The notes under the pieces are model-generated. The model did no database searches. It saw nothing but the letters and a program-made list of their open reading frames with translations, and was not told the origin of the DNA. From contig JAEWHP010000044.1 in the NCBI GenBank assembly GCA_023387735.1, positions 62,001 through 126,000 of the forward strand: DNA of 64,000 bases, given 5' to 3'. Every line of letters begins with the position of its first letter. The stretch's first letter is position 1. Shown in pieces: positions 44,712 to 54,325 of this stretch. This DNA comes from Pseudomonadota bacterium (GTDB lineage Bacteria > Pseudomonadota > Alphaproteobacteria > Rhizobiales > Xanthobacteraceae). Made by a program: the position numbers and the translations under genes.

Positions 44712-45332
44712 ATGTCAAGAGTCCGGACCAGACCCACCAGGGACGATACCCGCGAGAAATTGTTCGAAGCGGCGGCGCGCGTGTTCGAGGAACAGGGCAT
44801 CGGCGGCGCCAGCATCGAGATCATCGCGGCCGCCGCCGGCTTCACGCGCGGCGCCTTCTATTCGAATTTCAAGAGCAAGGACGAACTGATCATCGCGATG
44901 CTCGAGGATCACGTCGAGCGATCGATCGCGCGCATGCACGATCTGCTCGCCGAGCACAGAACGCCTGCGGATTTCATCGAAGCGCTGAAGACGATGGACC
45001 GCAACCGGCAGGATCCGCTCGGCCGCTCTCCGCTTCTGCACATGGAGATGATCCTGTTCGTGGCGCGCGCCGAAAAGCGCAGACCCGAACTCGCCAAGCG
45101 CCTGCGCGCCCGGCGCAAACTGGTCACCGACATCGTCGAGACCACGTCGAAGAGCATCGGAAGGAACGAATCACTGAGCCCGGTCTGGAACGGCGCGATC
45201 CTGCTGGCGCTGGAGGACGGATTTCGTCTGCACCGGCTGATCGATCCGGAGACCACGCCGGCCGACGGCTTCCTGCGAGCCATCGGCGATCTGCAGCGAT
45301 GGGAAGCTTGCCACGCCGAGAAAAAATTCTGA
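44712..45332 (+). CDS. TetR family transcriptional regulator
   Basis: 206 aa. The DNA-binding part is residues 10-55: TREKLFEAAARVFEEQGIGGASIEIIAAAAGFTRGAFYSNFKSKDELI, the classic TetR helix-turn-helix. The ligand domain gives no hint of inducer. Probably represses the divergent P450 and itself through the palindrome at 44666. Confidence 0.92.
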   Translation: MSRVRTRPTRDDTREKLFEAAARVFEEQGIGGASIEIIAAAAGFTRGAFYSNFKSKDELIIAMLEDHVERSIARMHDLLAEHRTPADFIEALKTMDRNRQDPLGRSPLLHMEMILFVARAEKRRPELAKRLRARRKLVTDIVETTSKSIGRNESLSPVWNGAILLALEDGFRLHRLIDPETTPADGFLRAIGDLQRWEACHAEKKF

Positions 45333-45338
45333 ACTTGT

Positions 45339-46637
45339 CTAGCTGAGGCTTCGGCCCTGCACCTTGTGCATTTGCCCAGCGACCGCCCTCACCTTGCCCG
45401 GCGATGCCTGCCAGATCGCGATCGCCGACAGAACGCTGATGGCGATGCCGATGGCAAACGCCAGCGTATAAGTGCCGGAGAGATCGTACAGCAGCCCCGT
45501 CGCCCACGGACCTGCGGCGCCTCCGGCCAGTGCGGCCAGCATGATGGTGCCGAAAATGCTGCCATACTGCTTGCCCTGAAAAATCTCCAGCACCACCGGC
45601 CCCATTACCGACGTCAGGCCGTAGCCGAGCGCGCCTTGCGTGACGATCATCAGATAGACCAGCGGCAGCACCGGCGCGGAGTTCAAGGCGATCAGCGCGG
45701 CGAAGCAGATCGCAAAGCCGGCACAGCTGATCGCCCAGATCCATTCGCGCCCGATGCGGTCGGAGAGATGCCCGAGCCAGATCTGTCCGGGAATCCCGAG
45801 CAGGCTGACGACGCCGAGCGCCCACACCGCGACATTCGGGCTGAAGCCGATATCGAGCAGGAATTTGGTCTGGTGCACCTGCACCGCGTACCAGATGTAA
45901 AGGCCGGAGAAGTAGCCGATCGCGATCCACCAGAACCGCGCGGTGCGCATCGCGCGGCGCAGCGTCCAGTCGGTCGCAGCCCAGGCGGGATCGACGACAT
46001 TCGAGACGGGCGCGGCCGATGTCGCGCTCGGCGCGGCGTCGCCGTCCGGCCGCAGGCCGATATCCTCGGGCCGCTTGTGCAGCAGGAGGTTGATCGGCGC
46101 AAGCACGACAAGGATGAGAATGCCCATCGCCGTGCAGGCCGTGCGCCATCCGGTCTGCTCGATCATGTGCTGCACCCAGGGCAGCAGCGTCACCGAGCCG
46201 ATGCCGACGCCGGCAAAGGCGAGCCCGATCGCCAGCCCGCGACGGCGGATGAACCAGTTCGGCAGGAACAGCGACTGGCCGGAATAGCCGAGGCAGACGC
46301 TCCCGGCCCCCACCAGCACGCCGATGGTGAGATAGAGATGCCAAGGCTGCGTCGTCAGCGGCGCCAGCAACAACCCGCCGCCCATCAGCGCGACGCCAAG
46401 CTCCATCACCCCGCGCGGACCGAACCGATCCATCATGCGGCCGATCAGCGGGCTGACGACGGCGGATACGACAAAGCCAAACGAGAAGGCACCGGCGGTG
46501 AGGCCACGCTCCCACCCGAACTCGCCGATGATCGGCGGAAAGAACAGCGAGAACGCGGTGCGCGCATTTACGCCGATCGCCATGGTGACAAAGGTCACCG
46601 CAACGATCAGCCAGCCGTAGAAGAAGGGGAGTCGCAT
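45339..46637 (-). CDS. MFS transporter, monocarboxylate/oxalate-formate type
   Basis: 432 aa from ATG 46637 (MRLPFFYGWLIVAVTFVTMAIG); upstream read-through is not protein-like. Twelve helices in two halves with a cytoplasmic loop around PDGDAAPSATSAAP. GRMMDRFGPRGVMELG is motif A of the first half. The FYGWLIVAVTF start is typical of the OFA/monocarboxylate porter branch. It converges with the TetR gene; only six bases separate the stops. Confidence 0.88.
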   Translation of the reverse strand: MRLPFFYGWLIVAVTFVTMAIGVNARTAFSLFFPPIIGEFGWERGLTAGAFSFGFVVSAVVSPLIGRMMDRFGPRGVMELGVALMGGGLLLAPLTTQPWHLYLTIGVLVGAGSVCLGYSGQSLFLPNWFIRRRGLAIGLAFAGVGIGSVTLLPWVQHMIEQTGWRTACTAMGILILVVLAPINLLLHKRPEDIGLRPDGDAAPSATSAAPVSNVVDPAWAATDWTLRRAMRTARFWWIAIGYFSGLYIWYAVQVHQTKFLLDIGFSPNVAVWALGVVSLLGIPGQIWLGHLSDRIGREWIWAISCAGFAICFAALIALNSAPVLPLVYLMIVTQGALGYGLTSVMGPVVLEIFQGKQYGSIFGTIMLAALAGGAAGPWATGLLYDLSGTYTLAFAIGIAISVLSAIAIWQASPGKVRAVAGQMHKVQGRSLS

Positions 46638-46940
46638 CGGATCTTCTTGTGGATTTACTTCAGTGTCTTGGCGATCTGGTGGTCGGCGATCACTTGCGCA
46701 TTCGCAGCTGAGGATGACAAGGATTTTTCGGGGACCCGTAACAGGCAGCCTTAAGTACACAACCTTGTTTAGCGAACCACAGATTGATCTCCTTGAAATT
46801 GCGAGGCGTCCTGGATCGTTTTGCTCGTCGAGAGATCCCGTCACGACCACCTGCTCTCGCCTCCGTGTTTTTTGCGCCGCACTTGCGTGCAGTTCCATAC
46901 CAACTAAGATGTACCGCCGGGATCGCGAATTTGGTTCGTC
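46638..46940. other. Divergent intergenic region, MFS and cyclase-TPR genes
   Basis: 303 bases. No gene, repeat or clear promoter box identified. Confidence 0.4.
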
Positions 46941-48866
46941 ATGAACGATGAGGCGGTTGACAAGGGTGAAGAACAAACCGTCCAGACCGGGCGATTTGTT
47001 GTACCGGGTGCCGGCGTCGCACTCGTGCGTCAAGAGACCGTCGTCTTGCTGGTCGATCTCGTGGAATCGGTGCGGCTCATGCGAGAGCATGAAGCGTTCA
47101 CCGTTCGCCGATGGGCAGATTTTGTCGGCACCGTCACTACCGAGATACTGCCGCGTTATCGCGGCGTCCTGGTGAAAAGTCTGGGCGACGGCCTTCTGGC
47201 GCGTTTCGAGACGGTGCCGGATGCCGCAGATGCCGCAGCCGCCATGCATCGGACACTTGCCGCTCAGAACGTCGACCTCCCCGAAGACCAGCGTTTCGAC
47301 CTGCGCGCCGGAATCAACGCTGCTATGGCGTGGAGCGACGGGATCGATATCTACGGGACCGGCGTGAACCTGGCAGCACGGCTGGCAACGCTGGCCGGCC
47401 CGGGCGAAACGATCGCCAGCGCTTCCGCACATGAACAACTGGCAGCAGCCCTGGCAAGCCTTGCGGAGCCCGGCGAGACCATCGGCAGCGCCACGGCGCG
47501 CGACGAGCTTACGCACGGCGTCGATGCATCGTGCGAAGATCTTGGAGAATGCATCCTCAAGCATTTTGACAAACCGGTCCGGGCCTATCGCGTGGGCCCG
47601 CCCAGCCCAGTTTCAAGCCTTTCGCGGCGGCGCGACTATGGAACGGCGATGCAGCCTACCATTGCGGTGATCCCTTTCTCTGCAAGGAACGACAGCCCCG
47701 CGCTTTTCGATGTCGGCAACCTGATCGCCGACAGCGTGATCTGGCGACTGTCGAAGGCCGCAGACCTGAAGGTGATTTCACGGCTGTCGACCGCCGTCTT
47801 CCGCGGCCGCGCCGACGATGTCGGAGAGGTATCGGCGCATCTAGGCGCCACCTACGTCCTCAGTGGCGCCTACGTCGCGGATGCAGGCAAGATCATGGTG
47901 ACGGCCGAGCTCTCGGAAGCGCGCAACAACCAGGTAGTCTGGACCGACCGCTTGAATGGTGAAATCGGCGATCTGCTGAAGCCGGAAAGCGAACTGGCGG
48001 AACGCATCGCCCAGGCGGTGCATCTGTCCGTGCTGGACGCCGAGGTCGAGCATATCCTGACCCAGCCGCTCCCGACTCTCGAGAGTTATTCGCTGCTGCT
48101 CGGCAGCATCAAGTTGATGCACCGCTCCAGCAAGGAAGAGTTTCTTCAGACGCGCAAGATCCTCGACGAACTGATCAACCGGCATGGCCGCATCGCAGCT
48201 CCGCGCGCGTGGCTCGGCAACTGGTACATTCTGCAGGTAACGCGCGGCTGGTCCGAGGACCGCAACCGCGAGGCGGTCGAAGCCTTGAGCGCAACGCACG
48301 CCGCTCTCGACCGGGATCCGTCCGACGCGCTCGCGTTGGCGACCGAAGGGTTCGTCTACTGTCACCTGTTGAAGGACCTGGAGACCGCACGCAAGCGCTG
48401 CAACGAGGCGGTCAATGCCAACCCCAGCCACGCTCTCGGCTGGCTCTATCTCGGCACCGTCAACGCGTTCATGGGGGAAGGCAAAGCCGCCGTGGACGCC
48501 ACACGCCGTGCGATGGAGCTCTCTCCGCTCGATCCGCAGCGCTACTATTTCGAGTCCCTTGGCGCGACGGCCGAGCTTGCCGCGGAGCAATACGAGAATG
48601 CCGAAAGGTTGGCGCGCTCGTCGCTTCTTCTCCACCGCATGCATTCTTCCACGTGGCGGGCGTTGACGATCTCGCTCGTGGCGCAGGACCGGATGGACGA
48701 GGCGCGCGAGGCGCTCGCCAAATTGCGACAGCTCGAGCCGCAATTGACGGTCGAGCGATATCTCGCGCGGATACCGAATGCGGGCCTCGAAATCGGCCGG
48801 CGATGGGCGTGCTGCCTCGCGATGGCCGGGCTGCCGTCGGGAAACGGCAACTCGAACCGGCACTGA
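46941..48866 (+). CDS. Class III nucleotidyl cyclase with C-terminal TPR repeats
   Basis: 641 aa, no membrane helix. The cyclase domain (about 30-165) keeps the key residues: metal Asp39 (VLLVDLVES), Lys79 and Asp83 (LVKSLGDGLLARF), Asp136 (GIDIYGTG), Asn143 and Arg147 (GVNLAARL). Next, LAGPGETIASASAHEQL is repeated as LAEPGETIGSATARDEL. Residues about 225-350 form a TolB-N-like domain (IAVIPFSARNDSPALFDVGNLIADSVIWRLSKAADLKVISR), and the rest is TPR. It likely makes cAMP in response to a bound partner. It is 120 bases upstream of the haloperoxidase-subtilase pair on the same strand. Confidence 0.87.
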   Translation: MNDEAVDKGEEQTVQTGRFVVPGAGVALVRQETVVLLVDLVESVRLMREHEAFTVRRWADFVGTVTTEILPRYRGVLVKSLGDGLLARFETVPDAADAAAAMHRTLAAQNVDLPEDQRFDLRAGINAAMAWSDGIDIYGTGVNLAARLATLAGPGETIASASAHEQLAAALASLAEPGETIGSATARDELTHGVDASCEDLGECILKHFDKPVRAYRVGPPSPVSSLSRRRDYGTAMQPTIAVIPFSARNDSPALFDVGNLIADSVIWRLSKAADLKVISRLSTAVFRGRADDVGEVSAHLGATYVLSGAYVADAGKIMVTAELSEARNNQVVWTDRLNGEIGDLLKPESELAERIAQAVHLSVLDAEVEHILTQPLPTLESYSLLLGSIKLMHRSSKEEFLQTRKILDELINRHGRIAAPRAWLGNWYILQVTRGWSEDRNREAVEALSATHAALDRDPSDALALATEGFVYCHLLKDLETARKRCNEAVNANPSHALGWLYLGTVNAFMGEGKAAVDATRRAMELSPLDPQRYYFESLGATAELAAEQYENAERLARSSLLLHRMHSSTWRALTISLVAQDRMDEAREALAKLRQLEPQLTVERYLARIPNAGLEIGRRWACCLAMAGLPSGNGNSNRH

Positions 48867-48986
48867 TTCGGGAGAAAAATACCTCGCTCGTGTGAAGCAG
48901 CCCACATTCAGAACCAACGCGACCGGGGAAATTGCAACGAGGCGCTTACTGGCAAAAATCTGACTTAACTCACAGAGGAGGCAGGG

Positions 48987-50162
48987 ATGGCTCAACTGGG
49001 TGGTGCGGGCGGAGCAGGTGGTGCGGGCGGTGCGGGAGGTGCGGGAGGTGCCGGTGGAGCTGGTGGGGCGGGAGGCGCCGGCGGCATTGGCGGAGCGGGC
49101 GGCTCGGTCATCGGTACGCTCGGCGACGTTTACGCCAACCCTGTCATGGTCGATGCGCTCATCCACTCACGCGAAGGGACCATCGTTACCGAGGTCACGC
49201 CCCCTTCCAATCTCTACGGCCCGACGCCGCTGCCGGCCATCGCTCATCTGGCCGAAATGGAACGCTGGGAGCCGTGGGTTCGCGCCTATATCGCGATCGG
49301 CGAGATGATGCGAGGAATCGACTTTCGGGCATCGCCAAATGCATTCCAGGTCAGGTCATCGGTCACCGGAACCTCGTCGCTGATCGCGGAAATTCAACGT
49401 CCCGCACAAGCGACCTTCGATCGACAGATTCCCATGGTGCTCAGCTGGTCCGAACTGCGCAACGAACGAGCCACCGAAATCCTCGCACAGATCGACCCGC
49501 AGTACGCTTTCTGGTCATCGATCCTCTACCTGCATCCCGACCGTACCAGGCGCACGTTCGAACTCATCAACATGGTGCTGCAGTTCTGCGTCTATGTGGA
49601 AATGCGCTTCAAGCATGCGCTGGGTTGCTATCGTCCGGTCGAGTACAACGCGCAGGTGCAACCGATGATCACGACTCCGGGTCACGGCACTTTCCCGATG
49701 GGTCACGGGACGAACACCTATGCCGTTTGTCACGTGCTCAGGCATCTGCTGAAACTCGATGCGCAGCCGCAATTCAAGTGGGTGATCGACCAGCTCGAGC
49801 GCGTGTCGGCCAGGATTTCGACCAACCGTGTCATTGCAGGCGTCCATTTCCCCGTCGACAGCATGGCGGGACGCTTGTTGGGCGTGGCACTGGGCGAGTA
49901 CTTCGTCGGACGTTGCAACAGCAACGAGACGGACCAGACGTTCATGGAACGGACGTTCCTTGCTGCCGGAATCGACGCCTATCCCGATACGGATTTCAAT
50001 CCGTTCAACGTCGGCGCATCCACACCTACGGTCCCGAGCCAGAACCTTGGCCTGGGCCCGCTCTACTCCGAAAACGCCGGACCAACGGTAACGCAGTCGC
50101 GCCTGATGAACTATCTGTGGACCAAGGCGCAGGCGGAGTGGACGGGCAGGTTTGGCGTCTAA
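48987..50162 (+). CDS. Vanadium haloperoxidase/PAP2-family enzyme with (GGA)n head
   Basis: 391 aa, with AGAGGAGG just before the ATG. The head has twelve Gly-Gly-X triplets (residues 5-40, nine GGA then GGI, GGA, GGS). The catalytic PAP2/haloperoxidase triad of motifs is complete: K209 and R216 (KHALGCYRP), H240 (GTFPMGHGT; H233 just before), and R281, H287, D291 (RVIAGVHFPVD). These bind vanadate or phosphate. The GHG..P.GH form resembles bacterial vanadium-dependent haloperoxidases more than lipid phosphatases, and no membrane helices or signal peptide are visible. Substrate unknown. The subtilase gene follows after 15 bases. Confidence 0.8.
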   Translation: MAQLGGAGGAGGAGGAGGAGGAGGAGGAGGAGGIGGAGGSVIGTLGDVYANPVMVDALIHSREGTIVTEVTPPSNLYGPTPLPAIAHLAEMERWEPWVRAYIAIGEMMRGIDFRASPNAFQVRSSVTGTSSLIAEIQRPAQATFDRQIPMVLSWSELRNERATEILAQIDPQYAFWSSILYLHPDRTRRTFELINMVLQFCVYVEMRFKHALGCYRPVEYNAQVQPMITTPGHGTFPMGHGTNTYAVCHVLRHLLKLDAQPQFKWVIDQLERVSARISTNRVIAGVHFPVDSMAGRLLGVALGEYFVGRCNSNETDQTFMERTFLAAGIDAYPDTDFNPFNVGASTPTVPSQNLGLGPLYSENAGPTVTQSRLMNYLWTKAQAEWTGRFGV

Positions 50163-50177
50163 CGCGGAGGACACCCG

Positions 50178-52229
50178 ATGCCCGACGGCAAGACCTATCC
50201 GAGCTGCTTTGGCCCGTACCTTCGGTACGCGATCGATTCAAATTTCGAAAACTTCGTGACAGACTTCGAGGATTTCGAGGAGACGTTTCGGTTGTTCGAC
50301 GAACATCGCTTCAGGTTATTCCTGCTTGTGGAGCTAAAGCGCGCCGACCTCGTGCGCCGGTTCGAGGAAGAAATGGGTGAACGCGAGGAGTTCGCCACCG
50401 AGTTCGGTCCGGATGTCGCGGAAACCCGATATGTCACCATGCGCTGTCGCAAGGCGGCGGTGACCGCCGAGCACGGAGCATTCCCCATCTGGACGAAATA
50501 TGCTTCCAGGGTCGAGCTGTCGCTTCCCGTGAAACCGTCGTTCCCGTTAGTGCGCATCAAGAAGGCATTTATTGTCGATCGCTACGACGAGGGAAAATAT
50601 CCGCCCGGATCACTATTGATCGGTATGCTCGACGACGGCTGCCCGTTCGCGGCTTCGCACTTTCTCGACAACCTGCAGGCCGGCGGCGTCACTACGCGGG
50701 TGCGGGGCATTTGGGATCAGAACCGGGACAAGACGGCGGTCGAGGTCTATGGACGGCGTTTCGGCATGGTTCCAAAGGATTTTACCTACGGTCTTGAGTA
50801 CCGCCGCGATTTCGCCCCAGGGGTCGAACCTCAGCAGATCGGTCTCGACGAATGGATCGCGCTGCATTCGACGGCACAGAATGGCATCGACGAGGACCAC
50901 TGTTACGCAGAGGCTGCCTTTGCAAGCCTCAAGCACCGGGAGTCGCATGGTGCTCACGTGATGGACGTACTTGCGGGGCGGATCCCGACCTCCTCGCGTA
51001 TTGGCCCCGCGCCGCCGGGCGACCGTCGCGACCCGCCGAGCTGGAAGCCGGGCATCGATGCTGCTTCGAGCGCCGAGGTGGTGTTCGTGCAGTTCTCGGA
51101 CAACAACATCCGTGACGCGACCGGCGTCTGGCTCCCGGCCTACGTGGTCCAGGGCATTCAGTATGTGCTGTCGTTTGCCAAGCCCTACGTCACCAAGCGC
51201 GTGCTCATCAATCTCAGCTACGGACCAACGACCGGACCGCACGATGGCATGGCGCTGCTGGAGGAGGCATTGACTGCGCTCGTTTCGCACTACGACGGGT
51301 CCGGCGGCAAACCCAAGCTCGAGATATTCCTCCCGGTAGGCAATTCCTATCTCACCCAGGGCCATGTGGTTTTCCGCAGGCATCACGACCAGCCTGACCA
51401 CGTCGAATGGATCTGGCGCCTCCCCCCGGACAATACGGTGCTTTGCTTCTGCGAAGTATGGATAAAGACGGCCCATGCCGACAACGTTTCTGTGACCCTG
51501 ACATCGCCCAGCGGCATTCCTTACAACTTGCCTGCGACACCTCAGTCACTTGCCGGTGTGGACGGGCCGATCAAATGGGATAGCGATGACACGATGTGGC
51601 TACTTCGGGTGAAACCCACCATCGCGTCGGACGGCCTCGTGGCGGAGCATGGCGACTGGAGGATCCGCGTCGCAGGCGTTCACCATCACCACCACGACTA
51701 CGCCGATGTCCACGCATATGTCGCACGCAGCGATCCGAACATGGGCGTTCGCACGGGCGCCAGGCGGTCATATTTCGTCGACGCGGAGTGGGAACGCACC
51801 CGGTCGAGCGAGGCCCGTTGCAAGTACGACAACGGGGAGTTCGACGACAGCGGCTCATTGATCCATCGCGATGGTACTCTCAACGGAATTGCGACGGCCA
51901 AGGACGACGCCGTGCACGTAGCGGGCGGCTACATCATCGCGAATCAACGCAAATCGACCTATTCGTCCGCCGGCCCGGCGCGCCCCGGCCTCCCCGCACC
52001 TCGTGTCGGTCCCGATTATGTGCTGCCCTGCGACGAGTCGTACGCACTTCAGGGCATACGCGCCGGAGGCACCAGGAGCGGCAGCGTATTTCGCATGTTA
52101 GGGACCAGCACCGCTGCTCCGCAACTGGCGCGGCACATTTCGGATCACCCGATCCCACCAGCCCACCACCCCCCGACCACGCTGAAAGAGAGGCGCAAAC
52201 GCGGCAGCGGCAATCTGGACCCGCCATAG
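50178..52229 (+). CDS. Subtilisin-like serine protease (S8) with inserted beta domain
   Basis: 683 aa; GGAGG precedes the ATG. Residues 1-115 look like a pro-domain-type region. Catalytic residues are Asp152 (GMLDDGCPF), His257 (ESHGAHVMDVLAG) and Ser644 (GTSTAAPQLA); Asn389 (PVGNSY) is the oxyanion residue and LINLSYG is also conserved. Between Asn389 and Ser644 lies a 250-residue insertion including VSVTLTSPSG..YNLP and GDWRIRVAG, like a proprotein-convertase P-type jelly roll, with five His in a row at 502-506. No signal peptide, so an intracellular protease is likely. Coupled to the haloperoxidase gene. Confidence 0.82.
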   Translation: MPDGKTYPSCFGPYLRYAIDSNFENFVTDFEDFEETFRLFDEHRFRLFLLVELKRADLVRRFEEEMGEREEFATEFGPDVAETRYVTMRCRKAAVTAEHGAFPIWTKYASRVELSLPVKPSFPLVRIKKAFIVDRYDEGKYPPGSLLIGMLDDGCPFAASHFLDNLQAGGVTTRVRGIWDQNRDKTAVEVYGRRFGMVPKDFTYGLEYRRDFAPGVEPQQIGLDEWIALHSTAQNGIDEDHCYAEAAFASLKHRESHGAHVMDVLAGRIPTSSRIGPAPPGDRRDPPSWKPGIDAASSAEVVFVQFSDNNIRDATGVWLPAYVVQGIQYVLSFAKPYVTKRVLINLSYGPTTGPHDGMALLEEALTALVSHYDGSGGKPKLEIFLPVGNSYLTQGHVVFRRHHDQPDHVEWIWRLPPDNTVLCFCEVWIKTAHADNVSVTLTSPSGIPYNLPATPQSLAGVDGPIKWDSDDTMWLLRVKPTIASDGLVAEHGDWRIRVAGVHHHHHDYADVHAYVARSDPNMGVRTGARRSYFVDAEWERTRSSEARCKYDNGEFDDSGSLIHRDGTLNGIATAKDDAVHVAGGYIIANQRKSTYSSAGPARPGLPAPRVGPDYVLPCDESYALQGIRAGGTRSGSVFRMLGTSTAAPQLARHISDHPIPPAHHPPTTLKERRKRGSGNLDPP

Positions 52230-52282
52230 CGGCAGGTTAATGAAAAAGATATGAAAGATATGTCGGAGCGTCCGTGCCGCGA

Positions 52283-54325
52283 CTATTTGGTGCGCGCGAC
52301 CGTGGTGCCGTCCCAGGCTTCGCCGGCTGGATTTTCGAGCTGTTGCCGGCACCGCTCGATCATCACCACTGACGCTGCGTCGTCATTCCGGATTTCCAGC
52401 ACCCTCTGGAACGCCGCAATCGCGGCGGTGAAATTACCCGCGCGCCAGGCCACGAGCCCGGCCTCGTAGGCAGTGACCCATTCCGGCCTCGCATCGAATT
52501 CGCCGGCCATGCCCAGCAATTCGTAGATCTGCAGTCCGCCGGCGCGGCCATAGACCGCCAGCCTGTCGAGTTCGCGAACCACGATGCGGTCGCCCGCGAG
52601 CCTCAGCGTTTCCGGGCCGAGGATGATCGTCGTGCCGTATACCTTGTTGGTGCTCTCGAGGCGACTTGCGATGTTCACAGCGTCGCCGATCACGGTGTAG
52701 TTCAACCGGACTTCCGATCCGATATTGCCGACAAGCATGTCGCCGGAATTGATGCCGATGCGGATCTTCACGGGCTTGCCGTGGTCGTCCATCAGACCCG
52801 CCTCTCCTACCGCGCGCTGACATTCCAGCGCGGCGCGGCAACAATCGACGGCGTGATCGGGATTTGGCGACGGCGCGCCCCAGAACGCCATCACCGCGTC
52901 GCCGATGAACTTGTCGATGGTGCCGTTGTGGTTCTGGATCTGCGCCGAGACGCCGTCGAAATAGCGCGACAGCAGCGGGATGATGCGGTCACCGAGCCGT
53001 TCCGACATCCCGGTGAAGCCGGCGAGGTCGATGAACATCACGCTCATCGGCCGTACCGCGCCGCCGAGGCGCGCACCGTCGCCGTCGCTGACCAGGCGCC
53101 TGACCAGGTCGGCCGGAATGTACTTCCGGAACGCCGCGAGCCCCTGCGCCATGTCGCCGATGGCGCCGGAAAGGTTCTCGATCTCGGTCAGCCGCGACGG
53201 ATGCCGCTGCACCTTGTCGAGATCGAAGCGCTCGACATGCCTGATCTCGTTGACCACCTTGATCAGGGGCGCTGCGATCAGCCGCTGGGCGAGCCATGCC
53301 GACAACAGTCCCGCGAACACGATCAGGAACGCCAGGCCGATCATCAGATTCCGGATCGTCATCTGCACCGGCCCAAGGAATTCCGACTCGGGCACCACTG
53401 TCACCAGCGACCAGCCCGGAAACGAAATGGGTGTAATGACGGCCTGGTAGGCCTTGCCGTCCCGCGTCACCATCGTGTTGAACGGTTGTCCTTCACCGGG
53501 CTCGTAAGCGGTGGCGTTCCGAATCGCATCGACAGCGATCGGAAACAGCGGATGATCGGTTTTCAGCGCAACCAGCTCGCTGGCATCGGGATCGGGCGAG
53601 GCCACCACCTTGCCGTCCCGCTCGAGGATGAAGGCGCCGGCGGATTTTCCGACCGTGAGCTGCGACAGGAAGCTGGAGACGCGGGTCAGTTCGATGATGA
53701 TCGCGACCACGCCGGCCGGCTTGCCGTCGATCGCGACCGGAGCGGAAAAGGCCGCCGCCAGCCGCTCACCGCGCGGATGCGCCGTCAGCGTCGACCAGTA
53801 CTCATCGTCAGTCTGGCGGGCGACCCGAAACCAGTCCTGTTCCGTCACGGAATAATCGGTCTGTTCGGACCAGCTGGCCTTGAGCTTGAGATCGTTGCCG
53901 ACGAATTCGTAGCGATTGATGCGCAGATCGCTGTCGGGCGCGATCTCGAGCATTTCGATGACGTTGTCGCCCAGCTTGTGCCCGGCAAAGAACGATCCGT
54001 CAGGCCATCCGAATGCCACCCAGGAGATGGTCGGCTGCGACAGCAATTGCGACCGGAACACGACCTCGCGCTTTCGCCCATCGCGCGGGTCGAATACCTT
54101 CTCGGCGAGCAGCGTTCGTACCGCCGACATCGACGATCGTGCCTCCGACGTGACCGACTGCAATTCATCGCCGACGGCTGAAACAATCTGGTCGTTGATG
54201 GTGCTGGCGAGCGTCTGGCTGACCCCTTGGGCGGTGCGCCACCACAACAGATGCACGCCGACGGCGCTGACGACGATCGACGTCAGGACGAGGGCCGAAA
54301 TGGCGCTGCGGATGCCGAGGCGCAT
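52283..54325 (-). CDS. Membrane adenylate/guanylate cyclase with dCache and HAMP domains
   Basis: 680 aa. An N-terminal helix (about 8-27) and a second one (about 345-367, LMIGLAFLIVFAGLLSAWLA) flank a periplasmic dCache sensor; QDWFRVAR and ISFPGWSLVTVVP are typical of that fold. A HAMP follows, then the cyclase domain with FIDLAGFTG and KFIGDAVMAFWGAP (metal Asp), and GDAVNIASRLES. The C-terminal 70 residues hold a TPR-like pair. It senses a periplasmic ligand and makes a cyclic nucleotide. Convergent to the subtilase gene, 53 bases apart. Confidence 0.93.
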   Translation of the reverse strand: MRLGIRSAISALVLTSIVVSAVGVHLLWWRTAQGVSQTLASTINDQIVSAVGDELQSVTSEARSSMSAVRTLLAEKVFDPRDGRKREVVFRSQLLSQPTISWVAFGWPDGSFFAGHKLGDNVIEMLEIAPDSDLRINRYEFVGNDLKLKASWSEQTDYSVTEQDWFRVARQTDDEYWSTLTAHPRGERLAAAFSAPVAIDGKPAGVVAIIIELTRVSSFLSQLTVGKSAGAFILERDGKVVASPDPDASELVALKTDHPLFPIAVDAIRNATAYEPGEGQPFNTMVTRDGKAYQAVITPISFPGWSLVTVVPESEFLGPVQMTIRNLMIGLAFLIVFAGLLSAWLAQRLIAAPLIKVVNEIRHVERFDLDKVQRHPSRLTEIENLSGAIGDMAQGLAAFRKYIPADLVRRLVSDGDGARLGGAVRPMSVMFIDLAGFTGMSERLGDRIIPLLSRYFDGVSAQIQNHNGTIDKFIGDAVMAFWGAPSPNPDHAVDCCRAALECQRAVGEAGLMDDHGKPVKIRIGINSGDMLVGNIGSEVRLNYTVIGDAVNIASRLESTNKVYGTTIILGPETLRLAGDRIVVRELDRLAVYGRAGGLQIYELLGMAGEFDARPEWVTAYEAGLVAWRAGNFTAAIAAFQRVLEIRNDDAASVVMIERCRQQLENPAGEAWDGTTVARTK

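Noticed and set aside
45339..47564. 741-codon reading of the MFS gene
   Set aside because: The first 309 codons run antisense to the cyclase-TPR gene and through the intergenic region; the transporter starts at 46637.
48987..49106. GGA-rich coding tract as a PE_PGRS-like gene or a DNA repeat array
   Set aside because: Codons vary and only 12 triplets are present at the head of a clear PAP2 enzyme; not a separate repeat gene.
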